Below are positions 16,849 through 25,901 of a stretch of 64,000 nucleotides of DNA, one piece after another. Made by a program: the position numbers and the translations under genes. Under the pieces are notes generated by a model. It was not told the origin of the DNA. It did not search any database and saw only the letters and a program-made list of their open reading frames with translations. The stretch's first letter is position 1. Every line of letters starts with the position of its first letter. The stretch is from Lysobacter sp. HDW10 (lineage in GTDB: Bacteria > Pseudomonadota > Gammaproteobacteria > Xanthomonadales > Xanthomonadaceae), in the NCBI RefSeq assembly GCF_011300685.1, contig NZ_CP049864.1:1604885-1668884 (forward strand). Reading direction: 5' to 3'.

Positions 16849-18741
16849 TCAGACTTTTATTGTGCTATTCACCTTGTCGAATAGTGCGGCAAAATTATCC
16901 ATTGTGGCTTTGGAGAAAGCTCTTGCGGAATGTGCTCTTAGCAGTGTTTCCGCAACTGAGCCATGGTCAAATTTACCGTGTTTTCCTTCAAGCCGCTTGG
17001 TAATCCGATCACCTGCTTGCAGGTCCGCAAGTTTGTACTTTGTGCCGAACGTTTCGTTAAAGAGTGAAAGATAATCTCCGTCGCTGAAGAGGTCTTCCAT
17101 GTCTGCACTCTTTGAAGAAGTGACTTGGTTAATTTGAATCAAGCGCTGGTCGTCAAGGATTTTGTTGGCAATCATATTAGTCACACGCTGCATGCCCTGG
17201 GTGTCTGAGTCCGCGACTACAGTGATGTCAAGATGCGGTCCGACAAGGCTCACGAACGTAGGGATGTTCGTTGCACCGCCACTGGGAAGGATGCGCCAGC
17301 GTTCGTCGAGTTTGGAAAGGCCAGATGCACCGCACAACCGGCTTAGCGTGGTGAGATAGATGTAGTCCGATGTCCCCTCCACTACAAGATTGTTTGGCCC
17401 GACAAAGAGACTTTGTGCAATGTCATAGCCCAATGCGGCTTGAAGAGGGAAGAGGCTGTCTGGATCGTTCGCAAGTACTTCATCGGTAACCACCGACCCT
17501 TGCGGCGGCCCCTTGTCCTCTACTACGCGGACCCGTTCCAAGTGACCCATTTCAACCATAAAAGGAGAGTGGGTCGTATAAACAACCTGTGAACTTGGAG
17601 CCAGCCGTTCGTTGATAAACCGCAGGAAATCAGCTTGCGCTTTACCATGCAACGACAAAGCCGGTTCGTCCAAGAGCACTATCGTTGATTCCTTTTTCTC
17701 AAACTCACTAAACGCGGTAAGGAACGAAAAAAACCATTGAAATCCGGACGAGCGTTGACTGAAGTTGTTCGAGTAATTTGTCCGGCGATCACGAAGGCGA
17801 ACTTCCAGATAGCGCACTGCGATTGTTACACCTTGATTCTGATGCGGGTGTTGTTTCTCAACCTTATCTACGTCAATTGAAACTTCAAGATCTGGATTCT
17901 GCTTCCAGTACTCGAATACTTGCCGGGTCAAGTCAATAGATACCGCCTCAAGTTCCGCTCTCCGGTCTTCATAGTCATCGGAGCTAAGTTGTTCCGGTGT
18001 AGTGCCTGCGAGCGCAACCAACGCTCTTGCGGTCTGCAATTCGCTGTTGCCGGGCTTTTCGTCGTCACCTCCGAGTTTGTGCAAATCGATTCGACCGGGA
18101 AGCGTGTTGTAGTTCGTGAATCGGAAGAATGTCGGTACGCGCGGCCAGAGAACTTCGTAAATGAAATCGACTGGATTCTTGTCTGCTAAGTCATTGCTCT
18201 TGGTCAGAGCTGCGACCTCAGCCACATCGCTTGCGCTAACCTCTCCGCCTTCTTCAAGATCCACGAGTGAAGTAATTAGCGAAGTGAGCGATGTGGGTTT
18301 TTTTATCGCCTTCAGCGTGGTAGCAGATAGGTTGCGCGTGAGGTGTTCTACAAGCACTTCTTCGTTGACGTCTATGTCCCAATGCGTCTCGTTCGCATAG
18401 GAGCGGGAGACTGTGAAAGTCGTCTCTAGCAGGGGGTTCTTTCCAAAGCGGTTTATGAGCGAATCGATGTCTTCGCTATCGAGTTCAAAATTTGCTTCGA
18501 TAAAGCAATTCTCTTTGATGTCACCGTCGCGGCGATCCTTTGCATACAACCAGCGCGGGTACTGATTTTCAATCTCTGGGATGTCACCGTAGGCTGGCTT
18601 CAGCAGGTACAGAGCTTCGAGCATCCCTGACTTTCCTGCCTCGTTCTTTCCAACCAAGCACGTCACTGCATCTGACAAAGTAATGGGGCCAGAATCGACA
18701 ATGTTGCGAAACTTCCTGACTTGATATGTTTTTAGCTGCAT
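16849..18741 (-). CDS. OLD-family ATP-dependent endonuclease (AAA/ABC ATPase + TOPRIM)
   Basis: Overcoming-lysogenization-defect type nuclease, 630 residues. ATPase: Walker A GKNEAGKS (31-38), a signature-like SSGFQ at about 331, Walker B IVLLDEP with D358/E359, and the switch histidine in TTHSPF (H391). TOPRIM: VVEGTSD with Glu455, and VADSD with D511 and D513, plus E549/D550 as further metal ligands. This order is that of OLD nucleases and of GajA. No UvrD-like GajB helicase lies next to it, so it looks like a stand-alone class 1 OLD gene, probably a phage or plasmid defence nuclease (inference). It sits between the restriction-modification pair and tRNA-Ser(GGA). Confidence 0.9.
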   Translation of the reverse strand: MQLKTYQVRKFRNIVDSGPITLSDAVTCLVGKNEAGKSGMLEALYLLKPAYGDIPEIENQYPRWLYAKDRRDGDIKENCFIEANFELDSEDIDSLINRFGKNPLLETTFTVSRSYANETHWDIDVNEEVLVEHLTRNLSATTLKAIKKPTSLTSLITSLVDLEEGGEVSASDVAEVAALTKSNDLADKNPVDFIYEVLWPRVPTFFRFTNYNTLPGRIDLHKLGGDDEKPGNSELQTARALVALAGTTPEQLSSDDYEDRRAELEAVSIDLTRQVFEYWKQNPDLEVSIDVDKVEKQHPHQNQGVTIAVRYLEVRLRDRRTNYSNNFSQRSSGFQWFFSFLTAFSEFEKKESTIVLLDEPALSLHGKAQADFLRFINERLAPSSQVVYTTHSPFMVEMGHLERVRVVEDKGPPQGSVVTDEVLANDPDSLFPLQAALGYDIAQSLFVGPNNLVVEGTSDYIYLTTLSRLCGASGLSKLDERWRILPSGGATNIPTFVSLVGPHLDITVVADSDTQGMQRVTNMIANKILDDQRLIQINQVTSSKSADMEDLFSDGDYLSLFNETFGTKYKLADLQAGDRITKRLEGKHGKFDHGSVAETLLRAHSARAFSKATMDNFAALFDKVNSTIKV

Positions 18742-18836
18742 AGCGTGCGCGCCCTGACATTGACTTGACTAACCGACATATGCCTAGGGTAGAGCAAGTG
18801 CGATGACACGTATCACGATCCAGTAGCTTTTCGAGC

Positions 18837-18875
18837 GCACAAACAACAATCCCGACACTGTTGGCCGGGATGTTG
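18837..18875 (-). terminator. Probable Rho-independent terminator after tRNA-Ser
   Basis: A ten-pair stem with one bulged base joins 18844-18854 to 18866-18875, and on the minus strand it is followed by TTGTTTG. It lies about 50 bases after the tRNA-Ser 3' end. Confidence 0.5.
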
Positions 18876-18922
18876 GGAAAATCACAAAATTCAATTGTAA
18901 GTTATTGATTTTGTTATGTATC

Positions 18923-19015
18923 TGGCGGAGAGAGGGGGATTCGAACCCCCGAAGCGCGGTTTAGACGCTTACACACTTTCCAGGCGTGCTCCTTCAACCA
19001 CTCGGACACCTCTCC
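18923..19015 (-). tRNA. tRNA-Ser (anticodon GGA)
   Basis: 93 bases including an encoded CCA. Acceptor GGAGAGG pairs with CCTCTCC, the anticodon stem CACGC/GTGTG encloses loop CTGGAAA (anticodon GGA), and there is the long variable arm expected of serine tRNAs and a TTCGAAT T-loop. Its 3' end faces the OLD gene, a common position for island integration. I saw no second copy of the tRNA 3' end on the left side of the patch. Confidence 0.95.
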
Positions 19016-19084
19016 GGATATTGCGCAGGCGCGAGCGCTTGCGAACCGAGGATTTTACGGGCTTGCGTCAGTTCGAGCAATGAA

Positions 19085-19993
19085 TCATTTCGGGTTGGGG
19101 CAGTTCACACCGTAGCTGACGATCGTCGCAGGGCCATCTCCGGCCGTGGTGAAGCTCAGGAATGCGCCTGATTTGTGGGCATAGCCGCCGCTGCAGAACC
19201 CATAGCCCGTTCCGCTACAGTCGGCGATTTCAGGCTCCTGACTCAAATGGCCGGAGGGTGGGGCGTCGCCTTCCTCGCGCGGCGGAGAGGGTTTCCAACC
19301 AGATTTAGCCAGCAGCGCGCGGGCTTGCGGCACTTCTTTGCCATAGAGGTTGGGGACGTCCAAGCCACAGTAGTTTTCAGATGCGGCCAATGGAACGACC
19401 TTCATGCCGGTCTCAGAAAGTTCGATATCGGCGCTCAAGTAGTTGGCAGGCGTGAAGTCGCCAATTCGGACCCGATTGGCTATTTGGGTCTTGATGACGC
19501 CGCCAATAGGGGAAAGGCTGTCCGCTTCGGGTGTGTCGCCGTACACAAGGCCAAGCAGCTGCTGCCCTTTGTAGACTGCAATATTGCCGTCCTGAACCAT
19601 GCAGGTGCCGCTGGTTCCTTCTTCGCCACGGCTGAAAATGCCGACACTCGTCAGTTCGCCCGATTTGACCTCACTGGTGATGGTCCACCCTTTACTCGCG
19701 GCATCTTTTCCGCCGGCTGTTTCAGGTCGTTTTGAGATAAAGCTGCAAAAGTGGCCCTCGCTGAAGGCTTTTGCCCCTTTTGCGGCTGGCAAAGTGCCAA
19801 GCGCAGTCGCATGCAGGCCCGAAACCTCAGATGTCGCCGTAAATCCAGGCGCATCCGCGTTGGCCGCCGCTGCTGGCGCTGTGGTCGATGCAGGTGTGGT
19901 TTGGGTGGTTGCTGCCTCCGGTGAGGCTTGGGCGCAGGCAGACAACGTGACGCAAACGGCCAGTGAGAGTGCAGTACGTAGGGATTGATTCAT
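19085..19993 (-). CDS. Lipoprotein with C-terminal PASTA-like segment
   Basis: From the ATG at 19993 the protein has 302 residues with a lipoprotein signal MNQSLRTALSLAVCVTLSAC (lipobox LSA|C). After it comes a low-complexity Ala/Thr/Pro linker (about 23-50), suggesting a surface or periplasmic tether. A segment around residue 215, VPNLYGKEVPQARALLAKSG, resembles a PASTA domain repeat. Four or more Cys near the C-terminus (CSGTGYGFCSGG, VNCPNP) could form disulfides. Function is unknown. It is divergent from dnaX with about 90 bases between the starts. Confidence 0.75.
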   Translation of the reverse strand: MNQSLRTALSLAVCVTLSACAQASPEAATTQTTPASTTAPAAAANADAPGFTATSEVSGLHATALGTLPAAKGAKAFSEGHFCSFISKRPETAGGKDAASKGWTITSEVKSGELTSVGIFSRGEEGTSGTCMVQDGNIAVYKGQQLLGLVYGDTPEADSLSPIGGVIKTQIANRVRIGDFTPANYLSADIELSETGMKVVPLAASENYCGLDVPNLYGKEVPQARALLAKSGWKPSPPREEGDAPPSGHLSQEPEIADCSGTGYGFCSGGYAHKSGAFLSFTTAGDGPATIVSYGVNCPNPK

Positions 19994-20081
19994 TTGTACG
20001 TATCTTTCATAGGATTCACTTACGTTCGCAGCTTGCTCGATTCTTTGCAATCGCTCAGCTCTGGCGTGTCAAAATGGCTTC

Positions 20082-21728
20082 ATGAGCTATCTCGTTCTCG
20101 CGCGCAAATGGCGCCCACGTCGCTTCAGTGAATTGGTCGGTCAAGAGCATGTCGTCCGTGCTTTGACCAATGCCTTGGAGACCGGCCGCGTTCACCATGC
20201 CTTCCTGTTCACGGGGACGCGTGGGGTGGGTAAAACCACCATTGCCCGCATTTTCGCAAAGTCACTTAATTGCGAGAACGGTACGTCAACAGAACCCTGC
20301 GGCGAATGTTCGACCTGTAAAGACATTGATGCGGGTCGCTACATCGACTTGCTCGAAATCGACGCCGCCAGCAATACCGGTGTCGACGATGTGCGTGAGT
20401 TGATCGACAACGCGCAGTACATGCCGTCTCGCGGTCGGGTGAAGGTTTACCTCATCGACGAAGTTCACATGCTCACCCGCAATGCGTTCAACGCATTGTT
20501 GAAGACGCTTGAAGAGCCGCCGGGGCATGTGAAGTTCTTACTTGCCACCACAGATCCGCAGAAGTTGCCGGTCACTGTTCTATCGCGCTGTTTGCAGTTC
20601 AATCTGAAACGGCTCGAACTCGATCAAATCGAAGGGCAAATGTCTCGCATTCTTCAAGCGGAAGGCATTGCGTTCGAACCAGAAGCCATTGCGCAGCTGA
20701 GCGACGCAGCGGATGGTTCACTGCGCGATGGTTTGTCATTGCTCGACCAAGCGATCGCTTACACCGGCGGAAAGCTTGAAGATGCCGCAGTCGCAAAAAT
20801 GTTGGGCACCGTTGACCGCACGCGCGTTGATACCTTGTTGGATGCGTTGACAGAACAGGACGGTCAACAGCTGATGGCAGAGATTGCCGCGTTGGCTGAT
20901 TTCTCGCCAGATTGGTCAGCCGTGCTCGAAGCCATGGCGAAAACCTTGCACCGAATTCAGGTCAAGCAACTGGTGCCCGAGGCGCTGGTAGATGACACAT
21001 CTGAAACTTTGGCGCGATTTGCAAAAGCCATTCCACCTGAGCTTGTGCAGCTTTGGTATCAGTTTGCATTGAACGGTAAGCGCGATTTGGAAAACGCACC
21101 GACAATGCGCACCGGTTTTGAGATGACGCTATTGCGGATGTTGGCGTTTCGTCCGTCGCAACAGCAGGCGGTGAGTGCATCAACATCTGACACGCCTTCG
21201 CTTAAGCCACAGCCGCGCGCAGAAGTGCCGAGCGCATCCGCACCTGCGGCGGCGCCGAAGGCTCAAAAGCCACACGTCGCTGCGCCAACACCGGCGCCAG
21301 CACCCGTACGCCCGACGTCTACACCAAGCAACATCGTGCCGATGAATCACGAAGACTGGGCAGCGATGGTGCGTAACGCAAACCTCTCTGCATTGATCGG
21401 GCAGTTGGCCATCAATGCAGCCTTGTTGTCGCAGAAGGGCGCCCAGATTGTTTTAGGTTTGCCGCAGGCCATGCAACACATGGCGCGTCCAAACACTTTG
21501 CGCGCACTGGAAGAAAAGCTCACCCCGATATTGGGCTATGTGCCGGTCATCTCTGTCGAATTGCAAGAAGAGGTCAAGGGCACCACGGTGCGTGCCCAAG
21601 ACGAAAAAGTACACAACGAACGCTTGAGCGCAGCGGAACAGGCGTTCCGTGATGACCCCTTCGTCAGCACATTGCTGGCAGAAGGCGGGCAGATCGTGCC
21701 GGATTCAATTCAACCGATTAACGAGTAG
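20082..21728 (+). CDS. dnaX: DNA polymerase III subunits gamma and tau
   Basis: Clamp-loader ATPase of the replisome, 548 residues. AAA+ module: Walker A GTRGVGKTT (about 45-53), a zinc-binding Cys cluster (CENGTSTEPCGECSTC, about 64-79), DEVHML as Walker B and the sensor SRC (LSRCLQFN). The Ala/Pro-rich linker at about 375-425 leads to the tau C-terminal domain that contacts DnaE and DnaB. I saw no A-rich slippery heptamer like that producing gamma in E. coli, so gamma may not be made by frameshifting here. It is first in a dnaX-ybaB-recR run with 9 and 4 bases between genes. Confidence 0.96.
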   Translation: MSYLVLARKWRPRRFSELVGQEHVVRALTNALETGRVHHAFLFTGTRGVGKTTIARIFAKSLNCENGTSTEPCGECSTCKDIDAGRYIDLLEIDAASNTGVDDVRELIDNAQYMPSRGRVKVYLIDEVHMLTRNAFNALLKTLEEPPGHVKFLLATTDPQKLPVTVLSRCLQFNLKRLELDQIEGQMSRILQAEGIAFEPEAIAQLSDAADGSLRDGLSLLDQAIAYTGGKLEDAAVAKMLGTVDRTRVDTLLDALTEQDGQQLMAEIAALADFSPDWSAVLEAMAKTLHRIQVKQLVPEALVDDTSETLARFAKAIPPELVQLWYQFALNGKRDLENAPTMRTGFEMTLLRMLAFRPSQQQAVSASTSDTPSLKPQPRAEVPSASAPAAAPKAQKPHVAAPTPAPAPVRPTSTPSNIVPMNHEDWAAMVRNANLSALIGQLAINAALLSQKGAQIVLGLPQAMQHMARPNTLRALEEKLTPILGYVPVISVELQEEVKGTTVRAQDEKVHNERLSAAEQAFRDDPFVSTLLAEGGQIVPDSIQPINE

Positions 21729-21737
21729 GAGTCATTC

Positions 21738-22058
21738 ATGCGAGGCAATATCGCGCAATTGATGCAACAAGCACAGGCCATGCAAGAGAACATGCAACGT
21801 GCGCAAAACGAGTTGGGCAATGTAGAGGTGACGGGTCAAGCCGGCGGCGGCATGGTTGAAGTCACACTTACGGGTCGCATGGAGTGCCGCAAGGTGCGCA
21901 TCGATCCGACAACCGTGTCAGACATCGAAATGCTTGAAGATCTCTTGGCCGCTGCGATGAACGATGCAGTGAACAAGGCGAACGCCGCAGCGCAAGAACG
22001 GATGAGTGCCGCGACGCAAGGTATGGGTCTGCCGGCAGGCATGAAGCTGCCGTTCTGA
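21738..22058 (+). CDS. ybaB: YbaB/EbfC nucleoid-associated protein
   Basis: Small DNA-binding protein of 106 residues forming homodimers that coat DNA. The N-terminal helix is Gln/Met-rich ([16 protein letters not shown]), then the conserved core [20 protein letters not shown], as in the family. It has the conserved position between dnaX and recR, starts 9 bases after the dnaX stop with GGAGT upstream, and ends 4 bases before recR. Confidence 0.95.
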   Translation: MRGNIAQLMQQAQAMQENMQRAQNELGNVEVTGQAGGGMVEVTLTGRMECRKVRIDPTTVSDIEMLEDLLAAAMNDAVNKANAAAQERMSAATQGMGLPAGMKLPF

Positions 22059-22062
22059 TTCG

Positions 22063-22659
22063 ATGTCAACACCTTTGCTCGAACAATTGATCGACGCGTT
22101 CCGCATCTTGCCGGGCGTCGGTCAAAAAACGGCACAGCGCATGGCGTATCACGTGCTGGAGCGTGAGCGCGATGGCGCGAAGCGATTGTCTGAGGTGCTC
22201 TCAGAGTCCGTCGAAAAGATCGGGCATTGCAAACGCTGCCGGGATTTCAGCGAGACCGAGGTCTGCGCCATTTGTAGCAGCGCTGCGCGTGATGCGCAGT
22301 TGCTTTGCGTACTGGAATCCCCTGCAGACCGGATGGCCTTGGAACAAGCCACAGGTTATCGCGGCTTGTATTTCATCTTGCAGGGCCGGTTGAGTCCTTT
22401 GGATGGCATCGGCCCCAATGAACTGGGAATGGATCAACTGGTTGCACGGTTGGCAGAAGGTGAGATCACAGAAATGATCATCGCCACCAACCCAACCGTG
22501 GAAGGTGAAGCAACAGCACACTACCTCGCGCAACTCGCGCGAAACAAATCGGTTAAGCCGAGCCGCTTGGCGCATGGGGTGCCACTGGGCGGCGAACTTG
22601 AGTATGTCGATCGCGGCACCTTGGCGCATGCCTTCGGTAGCCGAATTGAAATGAGCTGA
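22063..22659 (+). CDS. recR: Recombination mediator RecR
   Basis: Acts with RecF and RecO to load RecA onto gapped DNA. It is 198 residues, the normal length. In order: a helix-hairpin-helix near residues 10-25 ([18 protein letters not shown]), a four-Cys zinc finger CKRC...CAIC (about 55-70), a TOPRIM domain with VLESPAD (about 88-94), and a C-terminal [15 protein letters not shown] segment. It follows ybaB by 4 bases, and a HIT gene follows within 7 bases, so it is one operon. Confidence 0.97.
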   Translation: MSTPLLEQLIDAFRILPGVGQKTAQRMAYHVLERERDGAKRLSEVLSESVEKIGHCKRCRDFSETEVCAICSSAARDAQLLCVLESPADRMALEQATGYRGLYFILQGRLSPLDGIGPNELGMDQLVARLAEGEITEMIIATNPTVEGEATAHYLAQLARNKSVKPSRLAHGVPLGGELEYVDRGTLAHAFGSRIEMS

Positions 22660-22666
22660 GGACGCC

Positions 22667-23011
22667 ATGAGCGAAACTATTTTTCACAAGATCAAGCGCC
22701 GCGAAATTCCGTCCGAGATTGTTTACGAGGACGACCACGTTTTTGCATTTCGTGACATTGCGCCGCAAGCACCGGTCCACGTGCTGTTCGTACCGAAGCA
22801 AGATTTCGCCACGTTGAACGACGTGCCATTTGATTCGCCAGAAATTGTCGGCCGCTTAGCAACAGCGGCGGCAGCCTACGCAAAGAAGGAAGGCTTCGCA
22901 GAGCGCGGCTACCGAATTGTCATGAACTGCAATGAGGACGCGGGGCAAACCGTGTTTCAGATCCATTTGCACGTGTTGGCCGGTGCCCCCTTGGGACATT
23001 TCGGCGCTTAA
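22667..23011 (+). CDS. HIT-family (HinT-like) protein with altered triad
   Basis: Nucleotide phosphoramidase-type protein of 114 residues, close to HinT/PKCI in length. The family triad HxHxHxx appears as Q98-I-H100-L-H102-V-L: the first histidine is glutamine (codon CAG at about 22958-22960), while the catalytic middle histidine and the third are kept. The rest of the fold signature is present (EIVYEDDHVFAFRDIAPQAPVH, then GQTVF). The gene is the last of the dnaX-recR run, and its TAA stop overlaps that of the convergent transglutaminase gene within TTAA. Confidence 0.92.
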   Translation: MSETIFHKIKRREIPSEIVYEDDHVFAFRDIAPQAPVHVLFVPKQDFATLNDVPFDSPEIVGRLATAAAAYAKKEGFAERGYRIVMNCNEDAGQTVFQIHLHVLAGAPLGHFGA

Positions 23012-24936
23012 GGTCGAATGCGTCGAATGTCTCGAATGAGTTGTTTGATGCTTGCAGCGGTTTCCCCTTGGGCGTAGCGCACGTCACTGAAGCGACTTGC
23101 CAGCCCGAGCATGGCAACTGCATCTGCCGGCCGTGCTTTGGCAATGCGATCCACCCATGCGGACACCGGTTCATGCGGTGCTCTGCCTAAGCCGTGTTTC
23201 GAATAGCGTTTGCTGAGTTGATGCCACGCACGCAGCAACGGGTCGGCAATGCGTTCGCCACGTCGCAGAAGCACAACCATCCACGCCATCGCAATTCCGA
23301 CGGCAAGTACGAACAGCGCAATCAGGGTGCTGCTGTCCACTTTGTCGATACCGAAGCGCTTGAACATGCTTGCTTGGCGCTTCGAGTCAAAGCCCAGAAC
23401 AAAATCGTTCCAACCGCGACGCATAGTGTCGCTGACTTCCCAAAGCTTTTGTAAGCCCGCAAACGAGCCAATTCGCCCTGGTGCGCGTTCTTCCAAGGTG
23501 TCGTAAATATTGGCAGCGGCCACCGCGGCGGTGGGATCAACACGTGTCCATCCGCGGCCGCGCAACCACACCTCCGCCCATGCGTGCGCGTCCGAATTTC
23601 GAATCAACCAGTAGTCACCGGTCTTGTTGTAGAAGCCGCCGGCATAGCCCGTGACGACCCGCGCAGGAATACCGGCCGCGCGCATCAACACCACGAACGC
23701 AGTGCTGTAGTGCTCGCAAAAGCCAATCTTGTTTTGAAACATGAAGTCATCGATCCAGTGCAATCCGGGTTGCGGCACGGTCAACGAATACGTGAAGTCT
23801 TTGTGGAAGGTGTCTAGGGCGCGTTGAACAATGGCCTCGTCGTTTGCGCCCAATTCGGTGCGCCACTGCGCACCCAAGACACGCGTGCGTCCATTCAAAT
23901 TATTGGGTAGACGCAAGGCACGTTGCATTTGGAATCTGGAGAGAGGCGTCGCATCTTGCGCCGCTGGGGCTGCATCAACTTGCCAACGCGTGAGTTGCGT
24001 CATGGAGTTGTCGGTGCGCAACGCGCCATCTGCATTCATTCGAACGCCTTCGGGCACGGTCGTGCTGAACTCGAGCAAGGGCAGAATTTTGCGATCAGTC
24101 GGCTCGACGTCGGCGGTGTAGTGCCAGCGCGGCGCAGTCGTTTTGATCAGGCTGCGTCCTGCTGTATCGACGGCCGATTTATCTGCGGGTTTCCATTCGA
24201 CGCCATCAAAATCCCAGAACACCGTGCCACGCCAATACATATCACTTGCGTTTGGCGGAGCCCCTTGAAAGCGAACGCGCATCGCGGGTGTGTCGTCGAT
24301 GAGCAACTGACTCCATTCGCCGGGCTTCATCGTTTCGCCCAAGCCCACCTTGGAAACAGATTTCTCGGGAAGGCCCCACAAGGGCGTTGGCAAACGTGGA
24401 AACAGCCAGAAAGCCGCCATCGCCAAAGGTAAGCCTGTCAGCAACAATTTGCCTGTTGCACGCAAGGGTTCTCGATATGACCAATCTTCTGAATCCACGT
24501 GATTCTCAAGATCGGCCAAACGCATCAGCACGAGAATCGCGGCAACAATCGCAATGGCGCCCAATATCAGCGCAGTCGGGCTTTGATCCAACAAATACGT
24601 GGAGAAGGGTGCAAACGTGGCGAAACCCACCAAGCTGCGCCCGTCACGGACCGTCAAAGTTTCAGAAGGTTTGATGGCAAGCATCGCGGCCAGCAGTGCA
24701 CAGCCGGTGTCGCGGCCGAAGCCTCGATACACCATGAATACCGCCGTCACGACGATGATCAACAACAAGATCTTGAGCAAAGCGGGTAGCGGATGTCGCC
24801 AGCTTGCAATCGTCGTCAATAGGGCGGTGCCGGTGATTGTCAACGCAACCGGCAGTTCCAACTGCAGCATCAGCGGCAACATGCACAAGCCCAAGGCAAG
24901 CATGACGTAGGGCCGCGTTTTCGCGTCCAAGGTCAT
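23008..24936 (-). CDS. TgpA-like membrane transglutaminase (DUF3488)
   Basis: Inner-membrane protein of 642 residues from the ATG at 24936, which overlaps the upstream DUF58 stop (ATGA). Several transmembrane helices fill the first 180 residues, a periplasmic transglutaminase-like domain holds the Cys-His-Asp set (FCEHYSTAFVVLMRAAGIP; DAHAWAEVW; RVDPTAA) at about residues 400-470, and one helix lies near 545. In Pseudomonas the orthologue is linked to viability (TgpA). Its substrate is unknown. MoxR, DUF58 and TgpA together form the usual cell-envelope operon. An upstream in-frame start at 24975 would lie inside the DUF58 gene and is rejected. Confidence 0.92.
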   Translation of the reverse strand: MTLDAKTRPYVMLALGLCMLPLMLQLELPVALTITGTALLTTIASWRHPLPALLKILLLIIVVTAVFMVYRGFGRDTGCALLAAMLAIKPSETLTVRDGRSLVGFATFAPFSTYLLDQSPTALILGAIAIVAAILVLMRLADLENHVDSEDWSYREPLRATGKLLLTGLPLAMAAFWLFPRLPTPLWGLPEKSVSKVGLGETMKPGEWSQLLIDDTPAMRVRFQGAPPNASDMYWRGTVFWDFDGVEWKPADKSAVDTAGRSLIKTTAPRWHYTADVEPTDRKILPLLEFSTTVPEGVRMNADGALRTDNSMTQLTRWQVDAAPAAQDATPLSRFQMQRALRLPNNLNGRTRVLGAQWRTELGANDEAIVQRALDTFHKDFTYSLTVPQPGLHWIDDFMFQNKIGFCEHYSTAFVVLMRAAGIPARVVTGYAGGFYNKTGDYWLIRNSDAHAWAEVWLRGRGWTRVDPTAAVAAANIYDTLEERAPGRIGSFAGLQKLWEVSDTMRRGWNDFVLGFDSKRQASMFKRFGIDKVDSSTLIALFVLAVGIAMAWMVVLLRRGERIADPLLRAWHQLSKRYSKHGLGRAPHEPVSAWVDRIAKARPADAVAMLGLASRFSDVRYAQGETAASIKQLIRDIRRIRP

Positions 24937-25901
24937 GCGTGTACTCCGGGTAGACGCGCCAAAGCTTCTAGACATGCGGCGCGATGCGCGGGGCCGGTGT
25001 TCGCCTCAACCACATGGAGACTTGGCAATTGCAAGGCATAGCGGCGGCCCATTCGGTCTGCCAACACGACCCAATGGGCCAATCGTGAAATGGCGCGCTC
25101 ATGCGGCAACTGACGCACCTGCATCCAAGCGAGGAGTACATCGGCTTGAACGGCTTGTTCGTACTCACGCGCTAACAGTGCACCGCTTTTTGCCGATGCT
25201 TTCCATGCAATAGAACGCATAGGGTCACCGTGTCTGTATGCACGGAGTTGATGCACATCGTCACCCCCTTGCGCAGCGCGCATGCGCGATGCATCCGCGG
25301 TCGCTTCGGGCAAGGGCGGGCCGTTCTCTTCCAGTTCCGGATAAACAATCCAACCGTAAACCGGGTACAGCCAACTCCAGGTATGTGCGAGCCCCATCGG
25401 ACGCGTCGTCCAAATGCTGATGCGATCAATTTCGTGCCAGCCCCGATGCGCCATTGGCAATCGAATCTCTGCAACGCTGTCGGTTGATGCGGGCATCATT
25501 AACATCGTTGTGGTGTCTTCAATCCCGATCATCACGCCGGTGCGTGGGCGTGCATCCACGGCATTGAAAGAAAGTCGCAAAGTCGCGTCGTCGCCCGCAT
25601 GTACCGGATCTGCGTGGAGACTACGGAGGGTCAGCCCTGAGAGTTGCAAATGACCTGTGAGGAGGCCGGCGAGCCCAGCCGTGCCCAACATCAAGGCGAG
25701 CAATAGCGCAGGGTTGTTGTTGTAGTTCAACGCGCCCCCGGCCATGACGAAAACGACGGCCGAGAAGAACAGACCAAATTTTGTCGGCAAGACATACACC
25801 CGACGTCGATCGATGAGGACGGGGAGTGCATCGATTCGATCGCGGCGGATGAATCGTTCCAGCCTCAACCACAAGGGTTTGCGAGACCGCTTGAACATCA
25901 T
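24933..25901 (-). CDS. DUF58 protein
   Basis: Protein of 322 residues with two close transmembrane helices (about 38-80) and a C-terminal cytoplasmic or periplasmic DUF58 domain with the family signature YRHGDPMRSIAWKASAKSG (about 215-233). DUF58 proteins are paired with MoxR ATPases and resemble von Willebrand A-type folds. The start overlaps the MoxR stop (TAATG) and the stop overlaps the TgpA start (ATGA), so translation is coupled. A second Met follows the first directly. Confidence 0.9.
   Translation of the reverse strand: MMFKRSRKPLWLRLERFIRRDRIDALPVLIDRRRVYVLPTKFGLFFSAVVFVMAGGALNYNNNPALLLALMLGTAGLAGLLTGHLQLSGLTLRSLHADPVHAGDDATLRLSFNAVDARPRTGVMIGIEDTTTMLMMPASTDSVAEIRLPMAHRGWHEIDRISIWTTRPMGLAHTWSWLYPVYGWIVYPELEENGPPLPEATADASRMRAAQGGDDVHQLRAYRHGDPMRSIAWKASAKSGALLAREYEQAVQADVLLAWMQVRQLPHERAISRLAHWVVLADRMGRRYALQLPSLHVVEANTGPAHRAACLEALARLPGVHA

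Noticed and set aside
18923-19015. Island attachment site at tRNA-Ser(GGA)
   Set aside because: No second copy of the tRNA 3' end or adjacent integrase gene was found, so it is kept only as a hypothesis in the findings.
20082-21728. Programmed frameshift in dnaX giving a separate gamma subunit
   Set aside because: No slippery A-run heptamer of the E. coli kind is visible in the linker region, so I only annotate one product.
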